Assembly: GCA_016934575.1 (NCBI GenBank)
Contig: JAFGSN010000176.1
Location: 1-38,052, forward strand
Direction of reading: 5' to 3'
DNA: 38,052 nucleotides
DNA from: Vicinamibacteria bacterium
GTDB taxonomy: Bacteria > Acidobacteriota > Vicinamibacteria > Fen-336
In this document: positions 1-11,368 of the stretch, in pieces
How the letters are laid out: each line of letters begins with the position of its first letter
How positions within the stretch are numbered: the stretch's first letter is position 1
Notes under the pieces: model-generated
What the model saw: the letters and a program-made list of their open reading frames with translations, nothing else
Told to the model about the DNA's origin: nothing
The model's database searches: none
Position numbers and translations under genes: made by a program

Positions 1-106
1 GCTTTTCTTGCTCCTTGCCTTCTGCTTCGGGGGTGATCAATACGTCGGCGTGCTGGTGCAGCTCGACCCTGGCGAGAGCGCGAAGCTGCTTCACGATGTC
101 GTTCAT
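1..106 (-). CDS. Start of an unidentified gene, truncated by the window edge
   Basis: On the minus strand an ATG at 106-104 opens a frame that runs 35 codons to the window edge without a stop. The visible peptide begins MNDIVKQLRALARVEL and turns hydrophilic and Glu/Lys-rich near the edge. No family is recognisable from so little. The ribosome binding site is poor (TGCCTC just upstream), so the start is uncertain. It is divergent from the PAS gene at 517, with about 400 bases between. A small regulatory or cytoplasmic protein would fit, but this is not evidence of function. Confidence 0.4.
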   Translation of the reverse strand, partial: MNDIVKQLRALARVELHQHADVLITPEAEGKEQEK

Positions 107-516
107 GAGGCATGTTATCACGCGTCGCGCGCCCAGGAATAAAAAAACGACTCGAATGCTAGGGCAAGGTAAAAATACCTAGATGCAACGTCTGATGGAC
201 GACGAGCCGGGATTGGGTGAACGCCGGTCGATCGGCCAGCTTTTACGCGGCGAGCGAGATCGCCTGACTGTTGAAGAGCCTTGGCTGGAAGAATATCGGC
301 ATCCTCGGCGCCAAACTCGGCTCGTTTTCGAGGGATGACAGACTGACGACGGACGATTGTGGAATGCCGGTAGTCGCGGACAGGCAACGGGGTGTTTCTC
401 GGATGGCGTCCGCCTCCCGGGGGCTTGAATACGTCCGGCGGTATGAGTACGTTAAGGGACGGTTTCGGTCCGTGTCGTGCGGACGAGAAAAACAAACGCA
501 ACGAAAGGAACCCGCC
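107..516. other. Intergenic stretch with no convincing gene
   Basis: This 410-base gap between divergent genes holds a run of seven A at about 141-147 and a short hairpin at 167-180 (AGGTA, four A, TACCT). It also contains a 51-codon frame on the plus strand from the ATG at 183 to the TGA at 336-338. The middle of that peptide (SIGQLLRGERDRL) faintly resembles the first helices of an XRE/RodZ-type DNA-binding domain, but it breaks off without the rest of the fold. The frame has no good ribosome binding site. It could be a decayed regulator fragment or chance. The remainder, including the open frame running into the PAS gene from 271, looks non-coding. Confidence 0.4.
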
Positions 517-921
517 ATGATCGGAAAACTGAATGAAGCGATGCTGGATGCGCTTCTCGAAATCCTCCCTGTTGAATTCTCGGTGGTCGACGCGTCAGAC
601 AATGTTCTGGCTTGGAATAAACACGAAACCAGGATATTCAAACGACCGGCGGGAGTGGTCGGAAAAAACGTCCGCGACTGCCACCCCCAAAAAAGCCTGG
701 AAAAAGTCGTACAGATACTGGCGGAAATGAAGAACGGGCAAAGGGACAAGGCGCGCTTCTGGATCGACCTGCCCATCGGGAAGGATAATGCGTCGAACAA
801 GGTGCTGATCGAATACTTCGCCCTTCGGGACAAGACCGGCGCATATCTGGGCTGCCTGGAATCCAGCCAAAACATCTCCGATCTGCAGAAGCTGGAAGGG
901 CAGAAGCGATTGCTGGAATAG
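517..921 (+). CDS. Stand-alone PAS-domain protein (DUF438-type PAS)
   Basis: A 134-residue soluble protein consisting of one PAS domain. After a short helix the sensor fold begins near residue 15 (LLEILPVEFSVVDASDNVL). It contains the stretch RIFKRPAGVVGK and the CHP motif at 55-57, which is typical of the PAS domain at the C-terminus of DUF438/hemerythrin-like proteins. No output domain follows: the protein ends in a short helix after ISDLQKLEGQ. The start is placed at the ATG at 517 because AAAGGA lies 7-8 bases upstream and the protein then begins just before the PAS fold; the same frame is open from 271 but that part looks non-coding. Single PAS proteins usually act as small ligand or redox sensors that partner with another protein. 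The partner and ligand are unknown here. It appears monocistronic. Confidence 0.85.
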   Translation: MIGKLNEAMLDALLEILPVEFSVVDASDNVLAWNKHETRIFKRPAGVVGKNVRDCHPQKSLEKVVQILAEMKNGQRDKARFWIDLPIGKDNASNKVLIEYFALRDKTGAYLGCLESSQNISDLQKLEGQKRLLE

Positions 922-1055
922 CTTTTCCGTCCTATCATCGAGTACCATGCGGCGAACATAACCGCACGTCTCGCTGCCCAGGAAACCTGCCATCAACGAT
1001 GGATTAAAATCACTTTCTAACGCTCTCGCGCCACGTTCCCAAACCCGACACATTT

Positions 1056-1084
1056 TTGTCGTATAAATTCTGACAATGTATCAT
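1056..1084 (+). promoter_or_regulatory. Probable sigma-70-type promoter of the serine hydrolase gene
   Basis: A -35-like TTGTCG at 1056-1061 is followed 17 bases later by TATCAT at 1079-1084, five of six matches to the -10 consensus. It lies 63 bases upstream of the ATG at 1148, in an AT-richer patch of an otherwise GC-rich gap (922-1147). A small inverted repeat (CGACA...TGTCG, 1046-1061) overlaps the -35 element and could be an operator. No transcript data support this. Confidence 0.5.
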
Positions 1085-1147
1085 GGAATCCTTGTGAACC
1101 GGTACGGGTAGCGAGAAAGAAAATACGCACGGGAGGTGAGCGCCGGG

Positions 1148-2353
1148 ATGAAGAGAATCATAGTCGTCATTGCCGTTTTGGTGATCGGGCTCGTTGTGGC
1201 CGGTGTCGTTGTTCGGTGGACAACGTCAAGACCGGCGTTCGAAAGCTTGCACGATGAGCTGCAATACCTGGTCTCGGAATGTACGGACCGTGATAAATCG
1301 GTAAAGAATTGCGTCCTTTCCGTTGTGAAAGGCGACGGATCTTTTTCCTGGTCAGGCGCCGGCGGGACCGCCCAGGTTGACGGCCGCATCGCCATGACCA
1401 CCGACACGCCCATCTTTATCGCCAGCGTCACCAAACTCTACACCGCCGCGGCGACCATGCGCCTGTATGAAGCACGGGCCCTCTCCCTGGACGATCCCAT
1501 GGCGAAACATCTTCCGGAAGAGCTGATCAAAGAAATAAGTGTTTTCAAAGGAAAAGATTATACGCGTGAGATCACGATTCGGCACTTGCTGTCGCACGCC
1601 TCCGGCATTCCCGACTATTATACGGACAGGCCGGAAGGCGGGAAGAACCTCTTTGAGATGCTGCTGGATGATCCGAAACGCTCATGGTCCGTGGAAGACA
1701 CCATCGCGCGAGCGCGCAACGATTTGACGCCTCATTTTGCCCCCGGAACGGATGCGTCCTATTCGGACACGAATTATCAGCTCTTGGGCAAGATCCTCGA
1801 AAAAATCACTGGAAAACCGCTGCATGTGGTTTTCCGCGAATTCTTCTTTGAACCGCTGGGTCTCAGACATACCTGGCTCGTCGGCAGGTCCGAACCGGCG
1901 GATAAGTCCGCCGCCCCCGCGGATGTCTATCACAATGACGCGGTCATCACGAAAACCCGGTTTAACGACGCCTACTGGGCCGACGGAGGCATCATTTCCA
2001 CGGTCCGGGACGGCATTGTTTTTCTTACGGCCCTCAAGGAGGGACGCCTTGTCACACCCGAAACCCTCGCGCTGATGCACCAATGGCGCAAGATTCGCTT
2101 TCCCCTTCAATACGGCTATGGCACGATGTATGTGAAATTTCCAGGGTTCATGAGAAGAGTCATGAATCTGCCGCCCCTTTGGGGACACTCGGGATCGACG
2201 GGATCGTTTCTTTACTACAGCGAGGATTTGGACCTGTACCTTGCGGGAACCATCAACCAGACGAATGCCTCCTCCAAGCCGTTTCGCCTGATGGGGAAGG
2301 TGATCAAGGCGATCCAGTCTCGCAAAGTGAAGCCGATGCAGGGAAAAGAATGA
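1148..2353 (+). CDS. Membrane-anchored class C beta-lactamase-like serine hydrolase
   Basis: A 401-residue member of the serine beta-lactamase/penicillin-binding protein superfamily (PF00144, CubicO-like). One hydrophobic segment (about residues 3-23) exports or anchors it, with the catalytic domain in the periplasm. Motif 1 is S93-V-T-K96 (nucleophile Ser and general-base Lys). Motif 2 is Y205-S-D in YSDTNY, where many relatives have YSN. Motif 3 is H347-S-G, in the place of KTG/HxG. RHLLSHASG at 145-153 is also characteristic. The family covers D-Ala-D-Ala peptidases, esterases and peptidases as well as beta-lactamases, so the substrate cannot be named, and resistance should not be assumed. 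The ATG at 1148 is chosen because GGGAGG at 1131-1136 is well placed for it; an in-frame GTG at 1136 overlaps that site. The gene appears to be transcribed alone. Confidence 0.92.
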   Translation: MKRIIVVIAVLVIGLVVAGVVVRWTTSRPAFESLHDELQYLVSECTDRDKSVKNCVLSVVKGDGSFSWSGAGGTAQVDGRIAMTTDTPIFIASVTKLYTAAATMRLYEARALSLDDPMAKHLPEELIKEISVFKGKDYTREITIRHLLSHASGIPDYYTDRPEGGKNLFEMLLDDPKRSWSVEDTIARARNDLTPHFAPGTDASYSDTNYQLLGKILEKITGKPLHVVFREFFFEPLGLRHTWLVGRSEPADKSAAPADVYHNDAVITKTRFNDAYWADGGIISTVRDGIVFLTALKEGRLVTPETLALMHQWRKIRFPLQYGYGTMYVKFPGFMRRVMNLPPLWGHSGSTGSFLYYSEDLDLYLAGTINQTNASSKPFRLMGKVIKAIQSRKVKPMQGKE

Positions 2354-2372
2354 AAAACGCCATTCAAACGAG

Positions 2373-2483
2373 TTATCGTACGGTGCTGTCAACGGCGTTA
2401 CCGCGCGCAGCACCCATTCTGGGGTGACGTGTCGCTCTTAGTACGTTGGAGTCAACGAAGACGGCCGCGCTCGTGGATCTCAT
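2373..2483 (-). pseudogene. Truncated PIN-domain (VapC-type) toxin remnant
   Basis: Six bases after the antitoxin stop, an ATG at 2483-2481 opens a 36-codon frame ending at TAA 2373-2375. Its N-terminus (AAVFVDSNVLR, residues 6-16) matches the first beta strand and first acidic residue of PIN-domain ribonuclease toxins, whose usual pattern is hFhDTNVLl. After about residue 16 the similarity stops, and the remaining 20 residues do not look PIN-like. The other acidic catalytic residues of a normal protein of about 130 residues are absent. The next recognisable sequence is the 3' end of the convergent serine hydrolase gene, so the toxin was probably removed by a deletion. The call depends on a short match. 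Confidence 0.5.
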
Positions 2484-2489
2484 CTCGGG

Positions 2490-2687
2490 TCAAGTAGCGG
2501 CTTCGCTCTTTAGAAATGACTCGCGTGCCAGGGCCGAGCGCAGAGCGCGTTGGTAGCGACGATCGGATCGCATCTGCGCTTTGGCGAGATCGGCCAGAAA
2601 CCGCGAAACGCTGGTGTCGCGGCGCGCTGTTTCGAGTCGCACCCAGCGAGCGAGGGCATCGTCCACGGATACCGTCGCGTTCCTCAT
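2490..2687 (-). CDS. Small ribbon-helix-helix (CopG-like) antitoxin
   Basis: A 65-residue protein beginning MRNATVSVDDALARWV. The opening strand (NATVSVDD) followed by two helices (ALARWVRLETARR, then SVSRFLADLAKAQ) is the ribbon-helix-helix pattern of plasmid-type repressors and VapB/CopG antitoxins. The C-terminal half is basic and helical, as expected for a toxin-binding tail. The ATG at 2687 has GAGG about nine bases upstream; an upstream ATG in the same frame (at 2774) would add 29 residues that do not fit the fold. A PIN toxin start lies six bases downstream, which supports the antitoxin reading, but that toxin is cut off. The protein could now be an orphan repressor. Its DNA target is not evident. 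Confidence 0.65.
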   Translation of the reverse strand: MRNATVSVDDALARWVRLETARRDTSVSRFLADLAKAQMRSDRRYQRALRSALARESFLKSEAAT

Positions 2688-2777
2688 GTCACGAACCTCA
2701 TAGAACACGAAGTCCGACTCGGTGGAGCCGTCGCCCTCGATGATCGGAACCCGGGCGCGATGAAAACAGCGCACTCG

Positions 2778-3314
2778 TCAATCGGGCAGGCGCCTGGCGA
2801 CGCAGCGCGCCAGTTCCTTGGCCATCTTCCAGTCTTCGTGGCCGCGTATCTCTCCGGCACGCACCCGAAAGAGCGTGCTCCCCTTGAGCACCCACAGCGT
2901 GCCCACTTGCGCGGGTCTGCGGTCGGGTTTCGGGACGAAGAAGGCCCGATCGCCGATGCGATCGATCATTGAGAAACCGCTTGGATCGGCGGAGATCAAC
3001 GCGTCCTCGAAGAGGTTTTCCGCATCGCGCCGGCCGGCGGGCGCCCGATCCGCGCGAAAGAGGTGGAACTCGACCCAGCGAGACCTGTCGTTTCGACCTC
3101 GATAGGTGCACACGGCGAAGGGACCATCGAATGCGAGACGCTCTTCTTGCGCCGGTTGCTCGAGGACGGACTCCGCCTCGGCGCGCGTCAGGTAGGCGCA
3201 GGGATTCCTGGTTCGTGGATCGATGCGGGGCGCGCGGCAGGCGCAGATCATGAAGCACATAACCGCCGCCGTCGCGATCCGTGATATTCGTTCGTCTCCG
3301 CCGCCTTCATGCAT
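2778..3314 (-). CDS. Probable small lipoprotein, unknown function
   Basis: A 178-residue protein with a hydrophobic N-terminal segment (about residues 10-26) ending in MICAC. This resembles a lipobox with Cys26 as the possible lipidation site, although Cys at -2 is unusual. After it come NPCAYLTRAEAESVL and an internal CTYRGR. This arrangement, Pro-Cys then Leu-Thr then an acidic helix and a later Cys-Thr-Tyr, resembles small exported proteins of the DUF3558 kind, where the two Cys may form a disulfide. The assignment is by pattern only. The ATG at 3314 overlaps the stop of the membrane-protein gene by eight bases, so the two are probably translated together. The protein likely sits at the cell surface or in the periplasm. 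Confidence 0.65.
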   Translation of the reverse strand: MHEGGGDERISRIATAAVMCFMICACRAPRIDPRTRNPCAYLTRAEAESVLEQPAQEERLAFDGPFAVCTYRGRNDRSRWVEFHLFRADRAPAGRRDAENLFEDALISADPSGFSMIDRIGDRAFFVPKPDRRPAQVGTLWVLKGSTLFRVRAGEIRGHEDWKMAKELARCVARRLPD

Positions 3315-4593
3315 GCTGGGTCCAATAGAAGAAATAGACGGCGAAAGCGTTGATGGCTAGAGACACGCAGAGCAGCGCGACCTCGGCGATCTTCCACGGC
3401 AGGGATTGTCGGACGCCGCCGGATTCGAGCAGCACGAGGTAGAACCAGGGGAGCAGATCCATGGCATAGCGATAGGAGAATTGGTAGCCGCCGGGATTGC
3501 CGTGGGTCCAGAGGATGAAAGTCACGATCAGGATCGCGATCCAGGCGGCGCGTTTGAGCCTCACGTCCCGGGCGCCACGACGAAACGAGAGCAGCAGGAA
3601 AGGCGATGCCCAGAGGATCGAATCGCCGAATGCGTTGGGAACGAAGAAAGGAAAGCGTTCGACGCGTCGCCAGGGCGTGAAGAGCATGACCCGCGCATTG
3701 ATTGGCACCGTATTGAGATTGAGAAGGCCCGCCTGGTATCCGGGCTGGTCGGCGACGTAAGGGATACGTCCATGACCCGTGTCCCAGACCGTTCCGAATC
3801 GCGCGTGGTTGTACGTCATGGTCAGCGCAAGCAAGGCCGCGGGTATGGCAAAGAAGCTTGTCAAGGCGCGGATCCTGATCGCCTGGTCCGACGCCTTCCT
3901 AGACGCGACATGGAGGACAAGCCAGACGAAGAGCGGCGTCAGCACGAGAAGCTCCAGGCGATTGCCGAAGGCGATCGCGTAACAGATGCCCGCCACAAAG
4001 GGTTTGTCGCGCCACAGCAGGAAGTAAAGCGCTCCGAGCTGACCGAGCACGGCGAAGCCCAGAGCGTACTGCCACGCGCCGTTGAAAGCGAGATTGCACC
4101 ACATCCAGTTGCCGAACATGAAGAAGGCGAAAAGGATCAGACGGCGCGGCTTCGTCATCTCGTACCGCCGCGCGATCAGGACTGCGAGGAGGGCGATCGC
4201 AAAAGCGAGCGTCATGGCGACGATACGAGTGGGAAACCCGGCGAAGAGCCCGAAGCGCGCAAGAATCGCCAGAGGCAGCATGCAGAGCACGGCGCCCAGC
4301 GGGAAGACCGAATAGTGCTCGTCGATCCCGGGCACGAGTTCGAGCCAGGGGCGCGGCTCGTCGACTCCGATTCGTCCCTCCAGCATCGCGCGCGCGATGA
4401 CGAACGTCTGCGTGAAAAATTCATTAGGGCGCGGATTCGAGAAAGCGTATGCGAGCCCCACGAGCAGGCACAGTAAGACGACTGGCGACGATTTCAATAG
4501 TCGTTCCCGGCGTCCGGCGGCGGGCGAATGGCCGGCGTCATCGAGCGCGCTCGCGGAGCGTCGCGCGTCTTTCTTGTCCTGTTCACATGGCAC
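3307..4593 (-). CDS. Polytopic membrane protein, GT-C glycosyltransferase-like
   Basis: A 428-residue integral membrane protein with roughly nine to eleven hydrophobic segments after a charged 35-residue cytoplasmic N-terminus. The first segment starts near VVLLCLLVGLAYAF. It is followed by a loop with NEFFTQTFVIARAMLEGR and YSVFPLG, and later YNHARFGTVWDTGH and GYQFSYRYAMDLLPW. Early-loop acidic residues and a late aromatic/Arg-rich segment of this kind occur in lipid-linked-sugar transferases of the GT39/GT83-like (GT-C) group and in uncharacterised relatives. The donor and acceptor are unknown. Only a GTG at 4593 gives the full frame; a TTG about 32 codons later, just before the first membrane segment, is an alternative. 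It lies 39 bases after the NYN gene and overlaps the lipoprotein gene. Confidence 0.78.
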   Translation of the reverse strand: MPCEQDKKDARRSASALDDAGHSPAAGRRERLLKSSPVVLLCLLVGLAYAFSNPRPNEFFTQTFVIARAMLEGRIGVDEPRPWLELVPGIDEHYSVFPLGAVLCMLPLAILARFGLFAGFPTRIVAMTLAFAIALLAVLIARRYEMTKPRRLILFAFFMFGNWMWCNLAFNGAWQYALGFAVLGQLGALYFLLWRDKPFVAGICYAIAFGNRLELLVLTPLFVWLVLHVASRKASDQAIRIRALTSFFAIPAALLALTMTYNHARFGTVWDTGHGRIPYVADQPGYQAGLLNLNTVPINARVMLFTPWRRVERFPFFVPNAFGDSILWASPFLLLSFRRGARDVRLKRAAWIAILIVTFILWTHGNPGGYQFSYRYAMDLLPWFYLVLLESGGVRQSLPWKIAEVALLCVSLAINAFAVYFFYWTQHA

Positions 4594-4632
4594 GGACGTG
4601 AGGCTACGCCCTGTCGGCGCCTGCGGTCAAGC

Positions 4633-5109
4633 TCACTTTGGGCGTTCTTGTTTGAATTGCGAGAGCCAGTACTCAACGTTCGGTTCCCGCTCGGGCTTCT
4701 CCGATCGCCGGATCGAATCATGTCTGGCGTTTGCCAGGACGCGCCGCTCGATGTTGTTCCATTCGTGGGCGCGAAGAATGGCCGCTCCGCGGGTTTTCGC
4801 ATAGGAGTAGAGCGGGCGGTCCGAAGTGACGACGATGATTTCCGAGGCGGAAGCCGTTTGATTCAAGATTCGGCGGATGACGGAGTCAGCGTCCTGTCCC
4901 CTGGGCGGATATAGAATCTCGACCGATCCCAGGATCTGCCGATCGAGATCCGCGCGTATCGGGCTTCCGTCGAAGACGAGCGTCGCGCGCGCTCCTCGCG
5001 CGCGACAGAAGGCCGCCACGCGGCGGACGACCTCCGTCCTATCGTCCGCGTTCGAACGCGGGCGCTTCCAGGAGCCGAGCAGATTGTTTCCGTCGATCAA
5101 ATAGGGCAT
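4633..5109 (-). CDS. NYN-domain (YacP-like) PIN-fold RNase-like protein
   Basis: A 158-residue soluble protein of the NYN/YacP family (PIN-like nuclease fold). The N-terminus carries LIDGNNLLGSW with the first acidic residue at Asp6. ATLVFDGSP forms the second strand, and GQDADSVIRRIL supplies further acidic residues near 70-75. VVTSDRPLYSYAKTRGA carries the last conserved Asp. These four acidic positions are those that bind metal in active relatives, so it may be an active endoribonuclease; its RNA target is unknown. The length is normal for the family. The ATG at 5109 has only a weak ribosome binding site (TTGAAG). It is first in a minus-strand set with the GT-C-like and lipoprotein genes. 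Confidence 0.87.
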   Translation of the reverse strand: MPYLIDGNNLLGSWKRPRSNADDRTEVVRRVAAFCRARGARATLVFDGSPIRADLDRQILGSVEILYPPRGQDADSVIRRILNQTASASEIIVVTSDRPLYSYAKTRGAAILRAHEWNNIERRVLANARHDSIRRSEKPEREPNVEYWLSQFKQERPK

Positions 5110-5154
5110 TTCGCGGCGACTTCAAGGTCGCGCTCCCATCCGGCTATTGTAATG

Positions 5155-5194
5155 AATAAAGGAGACGGGCGAGTGGACGGCCTCGCCCGTCTCC
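5155..5194 (-). terminator. Strong intrinsic terminator after the DHOD-like gene
   Basis: A perfect 13-bp inverted repeat (GGAGACGGGCGAG at 5161-5173, its complement at 5182-5194) encloses an eight-base loop. On the minus strand it is followed by TTTATT (complement of 5155-5160). It begins 18 bases after the stop of the DHOD-like gene, so it closes the nifJ-DHOD unit and separates it from the NYN gene. Confidence 0.9.
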
Positions 5195-5212
5195 TGGCGG
5201 CGTCATCGATGC

Positions 5213-6214
5213 CTACGGATTCTGCTCGCGCCAGCTCTGGAGAATGAGCATATAGTTGGCGCGTTCGTAGACGGTGGGATCGGGAGCGGAACGTAGACCG
5301 AGGCTGCCCTGCATCTGCTCGAGCGATCTGTACTCCATCTCCTCCATCCACTCCTCGACCTCGCGGCGCAGAGCGACGAGCAGTTCCGGGCCCTGTTGCA
5401 GCAGGGCAGAGACGAGTTGAACGGCATGAGCGCCGGCCATGACCGTCTTGATGGCGTCCATGGACGTGTGCACGCCGCCGGAGACCGCCAGGGACGCGCG
5501 CGTGCGACCGGCAAGAATGGCCAGCCAGCGCAGGCGCAAGGGCAGCTCGGAAGAGTCGGAGAGCGCCAGCGTGCGCACCACGGTGAGCTCGTGCGGGTCG
5601 ATGTCCGGTTGATAGAAACGGTTGAAGAGCACCAGGCCGTCGGCGCCGGCCTCGTCCAGGCGTTGCGCAAAGTTGGAGAGCGCGGTGTAGAACGGCGAGA
5701 GCTTGACGGCCACGGGTATCTTGACCGCCTCCTTGACCGCCTTGAGCATCTCGACCGTTCGATCCTCGACGTTCTGACTCGTTTCGTCGGGATTGCTGGG
5801 CAGCGAGTAGACGTTCAGCTCGAGCGCGTCGGCGCCGGCTTCCTGCATCAAACGCGAGTAGTCGAGCCAGCCGCCGAGCGTCGTGCCGTTGAGCGAAGCG
5901 ATGACAGGCACGCCGACGGAACTTTTCACGCGCCGTATGTGATCGAGGTACTCCTCCGGACCGAGCGCGAACTTTTCCGGGCTGGGGAAGTAGCTGAGCG
6001 CCTCGGCGAACGACTCGCCGTGCGTCTCGGTGTGGCGGAAAGTCGCCCATTCCTCGCGCGCGATCTGTTCCTCGAAGAGCGAGTGCATGACGATGGCCGC
6101 GGCGCCCGCGTCTTCGAGCCGCTTGACGACATCGAGCTTGTCGACCAGCGGCGAGGCGCCCGGCATGAACGGATGCGGCAGCTTGAGACCGAGGTATGTC
6201 GTGGACAGATCCAT
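5213..6214 (-). CDS. Dihydroorotate dehydrogenase-like flavoprotein, PFOR-associated
   Basis: A 333-residue TIM-barrel protein of the DHOD superfamily. The N-terminus (STTYLGLKLPHPFMPGASP) and the C-terminal FMN phosphate-binding elements (SGGVHTSMDAIK and GAHAVQLVSAL) are those of class 1 dihydroorotate dehydrogenases. However, the usual catalytic segment (N-x-S/C-C-P-N) is replaced by LELNVYSLPSNP at 131-142, so there is no Cys base. This matches the group annotated 'dihydroorotate dehydrogenase-like protein', whose substrate is not established, and it should not be called pyrD. The ATG at 6214 has a strong AGGGAGG five bases upstream. It follows nifJ by 111 bases and is followed by a terminator, so a role tied to pyruvate or ferredoxin metabolism is plausible but inferred only from position. 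Confidence 0.9.
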   Translation of the reverse strand: MDLSTTYLGLKLPHPFMPGASPLVDKLDVVKRLEDAGAAAIVMHSLFEEQIAREEWATFRHTETHGESFAEALSYFPSPEKFALGPEEYLDHIRRVKSSVGVPVIASLNGTTLGGWLDYSRLMQEAGADALELNVYSLPSNPDETSQNVEDRTVEMLKAVKEAVKIPVAVKLSPFYTALSNFAQRLDEAGADGLVLFNRFYQPDIDPHELTVVRTLALSDSSELPLRLRWLAILAGRTRASLAVSGGVHTSMDAIKTVMAGAHAVQLVSALLQQGPELLVALRREVEEWMEEMEYRSLEQMQGSLGLRSAPDPTVYERANYMLILQSWREQNP

Positions 6215-6325
6215 GACGCCTCCCTAGTGCGGTCGGAGCCGGAATCCTAGAATCGCCGCCGACATGTTCACGGCCTGGTGTCCGAAAACGCGGGCAACGG
6301 CCGTTTCAGGTTGATCAAGATACCA

Positions 6326-9931
<3,606 letters not shown>

Positions 9932-9968
9932 AACGGTCCCCTTTCGTCGTGGTCATGCGCCGGCGTCG

Positions 9969-11189
9969 TCACCGCGCTCTCGGCAGGGCGAGATCTGGCG
10001 CGCTTGCGCGTTCTCCTTGAATGGACTCGAAAACAGGATTTCCTTCTTCATCGGCCGGCTCGTAACCGCACCAGGGATCGGCGGCGAGCGGATCGCCGAC
10101 GAGGGCGAAGGCCCGCGATCGCGATCCGCCGCAGATCGTACGGTACTCGCACCGGCCGCATCGGCCCTTGAGGGCGTCGGGATTTCGCAGGTCTTGAAAA
10201 AGAGGCGATCTGCGATAGATTTCGGCCGGCGACGCTCCGCGCACGTTGCCGGCGGAGAGCGGCAGAAAGCCGCTAGGATACGCCTCCCCGGTGTGTGAGA
10301 CGAACATGAAGCCGTTGCCGGCGTTCACTCCGCGGGGCGCGAGACCGACGGTGTGTCCCGGGCCCTCCGAACGCGTGAGCGACGCTGGCATCGAAGCCGT
10401 CGCTCCGCGCGGGGGTCTCCGAGCATTCTCGCGTTGAGCCACGAAACGTCGATAATGCGGCGCTTCCGTGACCTTGACGATGAAGCGTTCGCTTTCCTGG
10501 ACCGCATGGATTCGCGCGAAGAGGAGCTCGCATTCTTCGGGAGACAGGCCGGAGAGCAGGGCGCCGCGGCCGACGGGGACCAGGAAAAAGATCTCCCAGA
10601 AGACGATCCCGAGCCGGCGTACGAAATCCGTCATGGCGTCGAAAAAAGGCGCCGTCGTTCCGCACAGCGTCGTATTGATCTGCAGCGCCAAGCCCTCGGC
10701 GTGGGCCCATTCGACGGCCCGCATCGTCTTGATGAAAGCTTGCGGCGTTCCGCGAAACGTGTCGTGCCGTTCCGCTTCCGGAAAGTCGAGGCTCAGCGCC
10801 ATCTGATCGAGCCCCGCCCCCTTCAACTCGTTGATGAGTGATCGCGTGAGCTTGTCCGTCGCCGCCGGAATCGTCGCCACGCGCAGGCGCGTCTTTTTGG
10901 CATGACGGATGAGATCGAGGAGATCGGGTCGGTTGACGGGATCGCCGCCGCTGAAGATGACAAGGGGCGTTCCCATCGCGGATGTCTCGTCAATCAGGGC
11001 CAGGCCTTCCCCGGTTGTCAGCTCGGAAGGATGGCGAGCGGGTTGCGCGTCCGCGCGACAATGGGTGCACGCGAGCGCGCACGCCTGCGTTGTCTCCCAG
11101 ATCAGCAGAAAAGGAGCTTGGCTGAAATCGACCTCCGGGATGGGGCGATCCTGGGATCGTCCCCGAGGCTCCTTTGTTCTATTCTTCAA
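9969..11189 (-). CDS. Radical SAM/SPASM protein (AhbD/NirJ-like)
   Basis: About 406 residues. The radical SAM cluster motif is C37-x3-C41-x2-C44 (CALACTHC) within FLLIWETTQACALACTHCRA, followed by the SAM-binding FSGGDPVNRPDL. The C-terminus carries a Cys-rich SPASM region (RCGRCEYRTICGG, then DPWCGYEP) for auxiliary clusters. NTTLCGT and EIFFLVPVGRG in the barrel, together with the RAxAQP signature, resemble the AhbD/NirJ-like subgroup (a group I remember as TIGR04053). Members act on tetrapyrroles or peptides; no haem genes are adjacent, so the substrate is open. The only usable start giving the full N-terminus is TTG at 11189, preceded by GGGAAAG; this is uncertain. It lies 37 bases upstream of nifJ and may be co-transcribed with it. 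Confidence 0.88.
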   Translation of the reverse strand: MKNRTKEPRGRSQDRPIPEVDFSQAPFLLIWETTQACALACTHCRADAQPARHPSELTTGEGLALIDETSAMGTPLVIFSGGDPVNRPDLLDLIRHAKKTRLRVATIPAATDKLTRSLINELKGAGLDQMALSLDFPEAERHDTFRGTPQAFIKTMRAVEWAHAEGLALQINTTLCGTTAPFFDAMTDFVRRLGIVFWEIFFLVPVGRGALLSGLSPEECELLFARIHAVQESERFIVKVTEAPHYRRFVAQRENARRPPRGATASMPASLTRSEGPGHTVGLAPRGVNAGNGFMFVSHTGEAYPSGFLPLSAGNVRGASPAEIYRRSPLFQDLRNPDALKGRCGRCEYRTICGGSRSRAFALVGDPLAADPWCGYEPADEEGNPVFESIQGERASAPDLALPRAR

Positions 11190-11368
11190 TACTGCTACTT
11201 TCCCAATCGGGCGTCAAATTCCCGCTCGGACACAGGCAAAGAAGTGTCTGCACGAGGCGTGCCGTCATAATTCCCCGCAACGGCCGTGTCCTGTCCCGTG
11301 ACATCCACAACGCGCCGCAATAATTACCATCGACTCGATGCCGGGCGGAAAACATTGCGCGTATCTCA
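11190..11368. other. Intergenic, no gene seen
   Basis: This 179-base spacer separates the oxidoreductase from the radical SAM gene. On the minus strand a TTGACG (complement of 11212-11217) with a weak CAGTAT 17 bases on (complement of 11189-11194) could be a promoter. However, it overlaps the putative TTG start, so the two calls conflict. No terminator hairpin with a T tract was found after the oxidoreductase. Confidence 0.4.

Noticed and set aside
271-516. An N-terminal extension of the PAS gene from 271
   Set aside because: The frame is open, but this stretch lacks similarity, and a good ribosome binding site precedes ATG 517 exactly where the PAS fold begins.
3406-4476. A 356-codon frame on the plus strand
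   Set aside because: It is antisense to the GT-C-like membrane protein. The hydrophobic segments and motifs are on the minus strand; this translation is highly charged and featureless.
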